DNA of 53,159 nt from Rhodospirillaceae bacterium (lineage in GTDB: Bacteria > Pseudomonadota > Alphaproteobacteria > CACIAM-22H2), in contig JALHMR010000036.1 of NCBI GenBank assembly GCA_022843945.1, positions 1 to 53,159 on the forward strand. Direction: 5' to 3'. The position numbers and the translations under genes are program-made. Shown here piece by piece: positions 33,896 through 43,300 of the stretch. The notes under the pieces were generated by a model. The model made no database searches. It saw only the letters and a list, made by a program, of their open reading frames with translations, and had not been told where the DNA came from. The first letter of the stretch is position 1. Each line of letters opens with the position of its first letter.

Positions 33896-34657
33896 TCAGT
33901 CCTCGCCGCGTGCCGGCGCTGGTGTCAGGTGAATGCCGCACTCGGTCTTGTCCTGGCCACGCCAGCGCCCGGCGCGGAGGTCCTCACCGGGGGCGGCCCG
34001 GTCGGTGCACGGCAGGCAGCCGATGGAGTGATAGCCGTCGGCTTCCAGCGGATGCGGCGGCAGGTCGTGGGTGGCGAAATACGCGGCCACGTCCGGCGCC
34101 AACCACTCGGCCAGGGGATTGAGTTTCACTTTTCCATCAGCCTGCTCGACCAGCGGCAGGGCGGCGCGCAGGCCGCCATGGCTGCGCTTGCGGCCGTTGA
34201 TCCAGGCGTCGAATCCGGCCAGGGCACGGTCGAGTGGCTCGACCTTGCGCAGCGCGCAGCAGCGATCGGGAGCCGAGCGCCAGAGCGTGCCGTCCGGATC
34301 GTCCGCCGCGATCCGCGCTATGTCGGGCTCGATCGTCCGCACATCGCGCAGGCCGAGCCGGTCGACGAGAACATCGCGGTAGCGGCGCGTCTCGCCGAAC
34401 AGCTTGCCGGTATCCAGGAAGATCACCGGCAGCGCCGGATCGATCTGCGCCGCCATATGCAGCAGGACCGCCGCCTCGGCGCCGAAGGACGAGACCAGCG
34501 CGATGCGGCCGGTGAATTCGCGCAACGCCAGGGCGAGGAACGCCGGGGTCGGCAAGCCGGCCGCCCGATCGGCCAGGGCCTCCACGCCAGGCGGCGCGTC
34601 GGCCGAAGCATCCGGCCGCCAGTCGGGCGCAACGGGAGTAGAGGAGCGATCGAGCAT
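33896..34657 (-). CDS. cysH: APS/PAPS reductase CysH with 4Fe-4S cysteines
   Basis: This 253-residue reductase has PP-loop-type LVSSFGAEAAVLLHMAA, FLDTGKLFGETRRYRD, then the CC pair (DRCCALRKVEPL) and a second pair GCLPCTD, the four cysteines that hold an iron-sulfur cluster in the APS-type enzymes. The C-terminal ECGIH carries the catalytic Cys. It therefore reduces APS, perhaps PAPS too, to sulfite. ATG 34657 was chosen; the frame runs back to 34756 without matching residues. It is first in the cysH-cysD-cysNC operon. Confidence 0.93.
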   Translation of the reverse strand: MLDRSSTPVAPDWRPDASADAPPGVEALADRAAGLPTPAFLALALREFTGRIALVSSFGAEAAVLLHMAAQIDPALPVIFLDTGKLFGETRRYRDVLVDRLGLRDVRTIEPDIARIAADDPDGTLWRSAPDRCCALRKVEPLDRALAGFDAWINGRKRSHGGLRAALPLVEQADGKVKLNPLAEWLAPDVAAYFATHDLPPHPLEADGYHSIGCLPCTDRAAPGEDLRAGRWRGQDKTECGIHLTPAPARGED

Positions 34658-34889
34658 GGTGGATAAAAGGGCGGCCACTCCCCGGCACCGCCGAGGCTGA
34701 ATAAAGGATCGTAAAGGTTCTTCATGTAGTGCGCCGAGCCGACAAACGCACAGCATGTTTTCTCAACCGAGCCGTTAGATTTCCTGAATGACCGTACGAG
34801 GGGGCTGCCAGTTGCCCCCGACAACCGCCTGTTGCACAGTCTTTGTGCGACTCCTTGCTTTGCAGGGTGGTCCTTAGGGGAGAACCGTC
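34658..34889. promoter_or_regulatory. Divergent region between cysH and the amino-acid importer
   Basis: This 232-base gap is without a gene. It holds a GGGGGC/GCCCCC hairpin (about 34799) and an imperfect GTTGCACA/TGTGCGAC hairpin (about 34831), either of which could be a regulator site for the divergent transcripts. TTAGGGGAGAACC at 34874-34886, a recurrent 13-mer, overlaps the ribosome site of the plus-strand gene. Confidence 0.4.
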
Positions 34890-35681
34890 ATGAAGAACCT
34901 CCGGCTCGCCGCCCTCACTGTTGCCGTGATGTTGGTCGGCGGCGGCGCCTTCGCGCCGGAAAGCCTGGCCCAGACGAAGGATTGGAAGACCGTGCGCGTC
35001 GGCACGGAGGGCGCCTATCCGCCGTTCAACAACCTCAACGCCAAGGGCGAGCTCGAAGGCTTCGAAATCGATTACGGCAAGGCCCTGTGCGCGACGATGA
35101 AGGTGACCTGCACCTTCGTCGCGCAGGACTGGGACGGCATCATCCCCGCCCTGCTGGCGGGCAAGTACGACGTGATCATCGCCGGCATGAGCATGACCGA
35201 CGAGCGGCGCAAGCGGGTCGACTTCTCCAGGGCCTATGCGGTAATTCCGCCGGCCTTCATCGCCGGCAAGCGGGTCACCTCGACGGATGTCTCTCCCGCG
35301 GCGCTGCGCGGCAGGGTCATCGGCGCCCAGTCCTCGACGGTCCATGCCAATTTCCTCGAGAAATATTACGCGCGATCGAGCGTCAAGCTCTATCCGACCC
35401 AGGAAGAGGCCAATCTCGATCTCGCCAGCGGCCGGCTCGACTACATCGTCGCCGACAAACAGGTCCTGCTCGACTTCCTCGCCCACAAGAGCGGCGAGTG
35501 CTGCAAGCTCGTTGCCGACGTGACGCCGGAGAAGGAAATCCACGGCGACGGCGTCGGCATGGCGTTCCGCAAGGAGGATGCGGCCCTGCGCGCCCTGTTC
35601 GACAAGGCCATCGAAGAGTCCCTCAAGGACGGCACGCACGAGAAGGCCGCCGCGAAGTGGTTCTCCGTCAAGATCATGTGA
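34890..35681 (+). CDS. Polar amino-acid ABC importer, binding protein
   Basis: This 263-residue periplasmic protein has a signal peptide (residues 1-27, LAALTVAVMLVGGG) and the family-3 binding-protein fold: TVRVGTEGAYPPFNNLNAKG, GFEIDYGKALCATM, QDWDGIIPALLAGKYDVIIA, GMSMTDERRKRVDFSRAYAV. The lysine/arginine/ornithine- or histidine-type is suggested by similarity, not proven. A GGGGAG site precedes ATG 34890. It heads the transporter whose two permeases follow after a repeat. Confidence 0.93.
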   Translation: MKNLRLAALTVAVMLVGGGAFAPESLAQTKDWKTVRVGTEGAYPPFNNLNAKGELEGFEIDYGKALCATMKVTCTFVAQDWDGIIPALLAGKYDVIIAGMSMTDERRKRVDFSRAYAVIPPAFIAGKRVTSTDVSPAALRGRVIGAQSSTVHANFLEKYYARSSVKLYPTQEEANLDLASGRLDYIVADKQVLLDFLAHKSGECCKLVADVTPEKEIHGDGVGMAFRKEDAALRALFDKAIEESLKDGTHEKAAAKWFSVKIM

Positions 35682-35715
35682 GCCGAACAATGCCCGGTGT
35701 AGACATGCTTTGGCT

Positions 35716-35857
35716 GTCACCCCGGCCAAGTCCGCGCAGCGGACGCGAGCCGGGGTCCATTGTACCGATAGTGAGATGGACCCCGGATCTCGCCCAGTCT
35801 TCTCTGCGCCCGCCGGCGCTTCGCGGCGGCGCAGCGCAAGAGCTCGTCCGGGGTGAC
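35716..35857. repeat. Nested palindromic repeat
   Basis: Outer arms GTCACCCCGG (35716-35725) and CCGGGGTGAC (35848-35857) enclose inner arms CCGGGGTCCAT (35750-35760) and ATGGACCCCGG (35776-35786). Additional CGC-rich hairpins lie in between. It fills most of the 242-base gap between the binding protein and permease genes and may set their relative expression. Confidence 0.8.
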
Positions 35858-35923
35858 GACGGGGAAATGCCCAAGAGTCACCTCTTCGCATCGATCCGCT
35901 AGCAGCCAGCATCCCTGTCCCTT

Positions 35924-36640
35924 ATGAACGAGTACCTCCGTCTTCTTTCTTACGGGCCGGAGGGCTGGGGCGACGAGCTCCTGCACGGCGCGGGTGTGAC
36001 GCTCGGCCTCGCGGTCGCGACGCTGCCCTTCGGCCTGGCGCTCGGCCTCGCCGTGGCCCTGGCCGCGCGCAGCGAAAGCCGGCTCTGGCGCAGGCTCGCC
36101 GTGGTCTACACCACCGTCTTCCGCGGCGTGCCCGAGCTGCTGACGCTTTATATCGTCTACTACGGCATGCAGACCGGGCTGCATCACCTGTGGCAGACAC
36201 TCGCCCTGCCCGGCAGCTTCGAGATGAACGCCTTCGTCGCCGGCATGATCGCGCTCGGCCTCGTGCTGGCCGCCTTCTCCAGCGAAGTCTGGCTGGGCGC
36301 CCTCAACGCCATCCCGCCGGGTCAGCGCGAGGGCGCCGCCGCGCTGGGATTGCGGCGCGGCCAGGTCTTCCGCCTCGTCATCCTGCCGCAGCTCCTGCGC
36401 GTGGCGCTGCCCGGGCTGGGCAACAACTGGACGGTGCTGGTGAAGGAGACTTCCCTGGTCTCCACCATCGCGCTGGCCGATCTGATGTTTGTGGCCAGCC
36501 GCGCCAATGTCGTCACCAAGGAGCCGTTCCTCATCTTTGGCGCGGCCTGTCTCCTTTATCTCGCGATCTCGCTCGTCTCGACCGGCGTGCTCGAGCGCCT
36601 CGAAGCACGCGCTGGCCGCCCCTATAGGCTGCGCGCATGA
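35924..36640 (+). CDS. Polar amino-acid ABC permease 1 (HisQ-like)
   Basis: This 238-residue inner-membrane permease has GAGVTLGLAVATLPFGLALG, VYTTVFRGVPELLTLYIVYY and the EAA-type loop IPPGQREGAAALGLRRGQVF, all standard in His/Glu/Gln family permeases. There are about five membrane segments. It overlaps the next permease by four bases (ATGA). Confidence 0.94.
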   Translation: MNEYLRLLSYGPEGWGDELLHGAGVTLGLAVATLPFGLALGLAVALAARSESRLWRRLAVVYTTVFRGVPELLTLYIVYYGMQTGLHHLWQTLALPGSFEMNAFVAGMIALGLVLAAFSSEVWLGALNAIPPGQREGAAALGLRRGQVFRLVILPQLLRVALPGLGNNWTVLVKETSLVSTIALADLMFVASRANVVTKEPFLIFGAACLLYLAISLVSTGVLERLEARAGRPYRLRA

Positions 36641-37353
36641 GCCCGCGCGACCTTCTCGGCCTGGTGCTCAACCTGGAGATTCTCGACCGCTATGGCGGAA
36701 GGCTGCTCGACGGCCTGCTCGTGACGATCGAGCTGGTCGCTGTTTCGGTGACGCTCGGTTTCGCCCTGGGGCTTGGCCTGGCGCTCGCCCGGCTCTCCGC
36801 CCATCCGCTGCTTAGCGGTCTGGCGCGCTTCTATATCGCGTTCTTCCGCGGCACGCCGCTCCTGGTCCAGCTCTTTCTTGTTTATTACGGCGCCGGCCAG
36901 TTCCATGCCTCCCTCGAGGCGATCGGGCTGTGGGGGCTGTTCCGCGAGGCGTTCTTCTGCGCGGTCTTCACCTTCACGCTCAACACCGCCGCCTACCAGG
37001 CGGAGATCCTGCGCGGCGCGATCGCCTCGCTGCCCGCGGGCCAGGTCGAGGCGGCGGCCGCACTGGGGCTCGGCCGCCTCAGCACGCTGCGCCATGTCGT
37101 CCTGCCGCAGGCCATGGCGGTGGCGCTGCGCCCGCTGGGCAGCGAGCTGATCCTGATGATCAAGGCGAGCGCCGTCGCCTCCCTGGTCACGGTGGTCGAC
37201 CTGATGGGCGCCACGCGCTTCGTCTTCGCGCGCAGCTTCGATCTCTCGGTCTATCTCTACGCCGCCGTGATGTACCTGGTGCTGGTCGAGATCATCCGCC
37301 GGAGCTGGGCGGCGATGGAGCAGCGCCTGACCAGGCACCTGACGCGGGTCTAA
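36637..37353 (+). CDS. Polar amino-acid ABC permease 2 (HisM-like)
   Basis: This 238-residue permease is similar to the first: LLDGLLVTIELVAVSVTLGF, FYIAFFRGTPLLVQLFLVYY and the loop LPAGQVEAAAALGLGRLSTL. It forms a heterodimer with permease 1. An ATP-binding subunit is missing from the operon as seen here; the next gene is on the other strand. Confidence 0.94.
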   Translation: MSPRDLLGLVLNLEILDRYGGRLLDGLLVTIELVAVSVTLGFALGLGLALARLSAHPLLSGLARFYIAFFRGTPLLVQLFLVYYGAGQFHASLEAIGLWGLFREAFFCAVFTFTLNTAAYQAEILRGAIASLPAGQVEAAAALGLGRLSTLRHVVLPQAMAVALRPLGSELILMIKASAVASLVTVVDLMGATRFVFARSFDLSVYLYAAVMYLVLVEIIRRSWAAMEQRLTRHLTRV

Positions 37354-37386
37354 CCGCGCGCTCCGTCGCCGCCCCTCGCTTTCCGT

Positions 37387-40300
37387 CTAGCTGCCCAGGA
37401 GGAAATCGTCCTGGTGCAGGGTGCCGACGGTCACGCCCAGCAGCGTGATGCTGTCGGCGCCGCCGAGGGCGATCACCGTATTGGCGCCCTGCTGGCTGGC
37501 CGCCGCCTGTATCTCCGCGAAGGTGTCGAAGCCGGCCATGCCGGTGAGGTCGATGCGGTCCGCGCTCCCGGCACCCGCCACGAAATTGGCGATCTGGTCG
37601 GCGCCGTCGCCGCTGGCGAAGACGAAGGTGTCGTTGCCGCCTTCGCCGATGATGAAGTCGTTGCCACCCCGGCCGACGAGCGTGTCGTCGCCGCTGCCGC
37701 CGATGAGCTGGTTCGCCCCGCCATCGCCGAGCAGCGTGTCGTTGAAGTTCGAGCCGATGAGATTCTCGACCCCCAGCAGGACATCGCCCGCCGCCTCGCC
37801 GGCCAGGCCGATCCCGGTCTGCAGGTCGACCGTCACCGCCGACGTCGCGAAGACGTAGACCGCACCGTCGACACCGCTGCCGCCGTCGAGCAGGTCGCCG
37901 CCCGCACCGCCGAGCAGGAAATCGTCGCCATGCTCGCCGATCAGGGTGTCGATGCCGCCCGCGCCCTCCAGGATGTTGTTGCCGGTGTCGCCGACCAGCG
38001 TGTCGGCGAAGCCGGTTCCCGTCACCCACTCGATGCTGGTGTAGGTATCCCCGGCCGCCGCACCGGCGGTGCCGCCCGTCGCCAGGTTGACCGCGACGCC
38101 CGTGGTGGCGCCGGGATCGGCGTAGCTCGCGACGTCGAACTCGAACTGATTGGTGCCGCCGCCATCCAGGACATCGGCGCCGTCGCCGCCGAAGAGGGTA
38201 TCGGCGCCGTCGCCGCCCAGGAGGGTGTCGTTGCCGCCCGCCCCCATCAGGATGTCCATGCCGCCGAGACCGGACAGCAGGTCGTTGTCGCCGCCGCCGA
38301 CGAGGGTGTCATTCCCCGCCGTCCCGGTGAGGGTCTGGCCCCCACCCCCGCCACCACCGCCGGGCGGCGCCGGACTGAAGACGAAATGATCCGCGTTCAG
38401 GCTGGCAAGATTGACGTTGAGCAGGGTGAGGCTGTCCCCGTTCCCGAAATCGAGCAGCGTGTTGATCCCCTGCTGGCTGGCCACGGCCAGCAGCTCCGCC
38501 AGATTGGTGATTCCGGCCACGCCGACATCGATACGGTCGGCCTGCGAGAAGCCGGCATCGAAATCGGTGACGACGTCCGCGCCATCGCCCGCGCGATAGA
38601 TGAAGGTATCGTTATGGGCGCCGCCCTGCAGCACGTCGGCGCCGGTGCCGCCGACCAGGGTATCGCTGCCGAAGCTGCCGCTCAGCGTGTCGTCCCCACT
38701 GCCGCCGTAGAGCGTGTCGTGGCCGAAGCTGCCGTTCAGCGTATCGTTGCCGCCGAAACCGAAGGCCAGGGGCCCACCGACGGTGATGATGTCGTTGCCA
38801 CCGGCCCCGAGATCGATGAGGGCGTCATTGAAATAGATCCGGTCGACGCCCGCCACGGTGATCGTGCCAAAGGAGGCCCCGGCGAGGGTGATGGACTCAT
38901 CGGTAATCGCCGTGACGGCGACCGAGGAGTACTGGTTGAAGACGAAGAACTCGTCGTAGCCGTTGCCGCCATTGAGGGTGCCGGTGGCCGAGCCGATGAG
39001 CTGGTAAGCGTCATTGCCCTCGCCGCCGTTGAGCACGCCGACATTGCCGCCCCCGCCCAGCAGGAAGCTGTCGCTGCCGCCGCCGCCGTTGATCGTGCCG
39101 GTGTAGTTCGAGATGCTGAAGACATCACCGAACGATGAGCCGATGGCGTTCTCGATGCTGGACAGCGAATCGTCCAACCCAAACACCTGGATACCGGGTA
39201 CGCCGGCCAGGAGATGGACGAACTGGCTCTCGCCTGAGAAATCGGCGGTGTCGATGCCGTCGCCGCCGTTGAGCGTGTCGGTACCGGCGCCGCCAGTCAG
39301 CGTGTCGTTGCCGTTGCCGCCCTCGAGCGTATCGTTGCCGCCGCCGCCCTCGAGCGTGTCATGGCCGCCCAGGCCGAAGATCTGGTTGTCGATGTTGCCG
39401 CCCACCAGATGGTCATCGCCCTCGGTGCCGACGATCAGGCTGGGGGGTTCCGCGAAGATGAAATCATCCGCGTGCAGGTTGGCGAGATTGACGTTCAGCA
39501 GGGTGATGCCGTTGCCGCCGCCGAAATCGAGCACCGTATGCGGGCCCTGCTGGCTGGCCACGGCCAGCACCTGCGTCAGGTCCGTGTATCCGGCAAAACC
39601 GCTCAGGTCGATGCGATCCGCGCTGCCGGCACCCGCCGCGAAGCCGGTGACGGTGTCAGCACCGTCGCCGTCGGCATAGACGAATGTGTCGTCGCCAAAG
39701 CCGCCCTCCAGCGAGTCACTGCCGGTGCCGCCGACCAGCGTGCCGCCGGCCGACGCCCGGAGGCGGTCGTCGCCGCCCCCGCCTTCCAGTATGGCGCCCG
39801 CGATGTGCGTGGTCATGTCGTCGGTGAAGTTCGAGCCGACGACGCGCTCGATGCCGTGCAGGTGATCGGATTGCAGGAAGTCGTTGCCGATCGTGGCGAA
39901 GCTGACGCCGCCCTGCAGGCTCACGGTGATGCCCGTCCCGGCCCAGGAATAGTCGGCGGTATCGATCCCCTGGCCGCCGTGGATCGCGTCGCGCCCCGTC
40001 GAGCCGGTGATCGTGTCGTTGCCGTCACCGCCGTGGATGAAGGAATTCGACACGGCGCTGCCCAGCACGTCGTCGCCGGTGCCGCCGGTGACGATCGCCC
40101 CGGTCACGACGGGTCCGATGCCGCTCCCGGCGTGAAGGACCTCGACGTTCGTGATGGCGATCTGGTTGAGGGCCGGCTGCAGTTGCAGGACGCTGCCGTC
40201 CGCCGACCAGCTGTAAGCCAGGTTGTTGAAGATGACCTCGAAGCTGTTGGCGAGGGTGAACGCGTCGGTGCCCGCCCCGCCGTCGACGCGGCCGCCGGTC

Positions 40301-43300
40301 TGGTCCCAGGTCACATTGCTGAAGAACTGGTCATCGCCGTTGCCGCCGCTCAGCGTCCCGGCCACACCCCCGGCGGAGATCGTGTCGTTGAAGGCCGAGC
40401 CGATGACGTTCTCGACGCTGCGGCTGTTGTGGTCCGGGCCCATGTTGACGGTGACACCCGTCGCAGAGTTGACGTAGCTGGCCGTGTCGTTGCCGTCCTC
40501 GCCCAGGAAGATGCCGTTGCCGTTGACGATGTAAAGATCATCGCCGTGGCCCGCGAACACCTCGATATCGTTGCCGCCGATGATGGTGTCGTTGAACTGG
40601 GAGCCCGAAAGCCGGTCGATGCCGATCAGCGTATCGCCCGCGGCGTCACCGGTCAGGCCCGTGCCGGTCTGAAGATTGACGCTCACGCCGGACGTCGCGT
40701 TGAAATAGCCCGCCGTCGTGAAGAAGGCGGACGCACCGCTGCCGTCGAGGATATCGGCGCCCGCGCCGCCGACCAGCTGGTCGAATCCCTGATGGGCGAC
40801 CAGCGTGTCGTTGCCGGCGCCGCCGATCAGCACCTCGTGGTCGTTGCCGCCCACCAGCGTATCGGCGAAGGCCGTGCCGATCACGCCTTCCATGGCGACC
40901 AGCGTGTCGCCGGCGGCATCGCCACCGGACATCAGGCCGGTTCCCAGGTTGACGTTGATCGCCGAGGCCGAGGCCGAGTAATCCGCAAGGTCGAAGCCGT
41001 TGCCGCCGTCCAGGGTATCGGCCCCCTGGAGGCCGGCCAGCGTGTCGTTGCCGCCGAGGCCGAATATCCTGTCGATGTTGGCCGTGCCGATGAGCACGTC
41101 GTCGCCCTCGGTGCCGACGATCCCGTCATCCGAGCCGGCCACCGTCACGCTGAGGGCCGAGGTCGCGGTCGCCCCGTACTGGTCCGTGACGGTGTAGGAG
41201 AAGCTGTCGATCACCGTCTCGCCGGTGTTCAGCGGCTCGGCGCCGGCATGGAGCTGGTAGGTGTAGTTGCCGTTGGCATCCACATTCAGGGTGCCGTACT
41301 GGCCGATCTGGGAGCCGGTATTGACGATCTGCATGACGGCGCCGCCGTCGACATCCGTGTCGTTCGTCAGCACGTTGCCGGCCGCGAAAGGCTGGATATC
41401 CTCGGTGACGAAGGCGCTGTCCGCCACCGCCACCGGCGCGTCGTTGACACCCGCGATGTCGATGTTGATCGCCGCCGTCGATAGCGCGCCGTGCTCGTCC
41501 TGCACGGAGTAGCTGAAGCTCTCGGAGACCGCAGAACCGACGCCCAGCCCCTGAAGGATGGGGATGAAGGTGGGGCTGACCGCGTAGGAGTAGCTGCCGT
41601 CGGCGTTGAGATTCAGCGTGCCGAACGAGCCGTTGTAGAGGCCGGGCGCGGTGGCGAGGGACAGTACGGCGCCGTTGTCGATATCGGTGTCGTTGATCAG
41701 CACGTTGCCGGTCGCCACGCCGCCGTCCTCGGTGGCCGTGCCGCTATCGGCGACCGCCACCGGCCCATCATTCGCGCCGGTGATCTGGATCGTGAGCTGC
41801 GACGTGTCGGAGCCGCCGAGCCCGTCAGAGACGGTGTAGCTGAAGACTTCGCTGACGACCTCGCCCTGCGCCAGGTTCTGCGCGGCAGCCCCCAGCGTGT
41901 AGGTGTAGGCACCGTTGCCCAAGATGCTCAGCGTGCCGTAGGCGCCGGCCTGGTTCGTGCCGTCGGACACCGAAAGCCCGGCGAAAGCGTCGACGTCGCT
42001 GTCGTTGGTCAGCACGTTGCCGGTGAGCGGGCCCGCGTCCTCCACGGTCGCGCCGCTATCCGCCACGGCCACCGGCGCGTCGTTCGCGCCAAACAAGCTG
42101 ATCGAGAGATTGGCGCTGGCCGTGGCGCCATGCTCGTCCGTCACCGTGTAGACGAAGTCGTCGCCGACCAGCTGGCCCTGGAACAGGGCCTGCGCCGCGG
42201 CACCCGTGCTGTAGGTATAGGACCCGTCGCTGTTCAGGGTCAGCGTGCCGTAGGTGCCCGTGAGAACGCCGGCATTGGCGACCGAGAGCACCGCGCCATT
42301 GTCGATGTCGCTGTCATTGGTCAGCACGTTGCCGGTAAGCGGCACGTCTTCCGTCGCCGTGCCCAGATCCTGCACGGCCACCGGGCCGTCATTGGCGCCG
42401 CTCAGTTCAAAGGTGAGCTGCGAGGTCGCCGTGGCGCCATGCTCGTCGGTCACCGTGTAGTCGAAGGTCTCGGTCACCACCTCGCCCAGGGCAAGATTCT
42501 GCACGGCCGCGAAGGTGCTGTAGCCGTAGGCACCGTTGGCGCCGAGACTCAGGATGCCGTAGGCGCCGACCTGCTGGGCGGTATCGGCGATCGAAAGGAA
42601 GGCGGTGCTGTCGACATCCGTGTCGTTGGTGAGCACGTTGCCGAACCCGCCGGTATCCTCGCCGGCCGTCCCCGTATCGGCGTTCGCCACGGGTCCGTCA
42701 TTGGCGCCGGCCACCTGGACCGTCAGCGCCGCCGTGGCGGTCGCGCCATGCTCGTCGGTCACCGTGTACTGGAAGACCTCGCTGACGACCTCGCCCGCGT
42801 TCAGCGCCTGCACGGCGGCAGAGGCGACGTTGTAGGTATAAGAGCCGTTGGCATTGAGCGTCAGCGTGCCGAAGCTGCCGGCCTGGTCGCCGGTATTGGC
42901 CACCGACAGCACCGCGCCGTGATCGATGTCGGTGTCGTTGGTCAGCACATTGCCGCCGCCGATTCCCGAATCCTCGCCGACCGTCACGGTGTCGGCGCCC
43001 GCCACGGGGCCATCATTGGCGCCGGTGATCTCAACGGTGAGCTCGGAGGTGGCGGTCGCGCCATGTTCATCGGTCACGGTGTAGGTGAAGGTATCGGTGA
43101 CCGTCTCGCCCACCGCCAGCGCCTGCACCGCCTCGCCGCCCGAGATGTAGCTGTAGCCGCCGCCGGCGAAGAGATTCAGCGTGCCGTAGTCACCGATCTG
43201 CTCGCCGGTGTTGACCACGCTCAGCGCGGCGTTCTCGTCGACATCGGTGTCGTTGCCCAGCACGTTGCCGGTGGTGGCCGAATCCTCGGCCACCACCACG

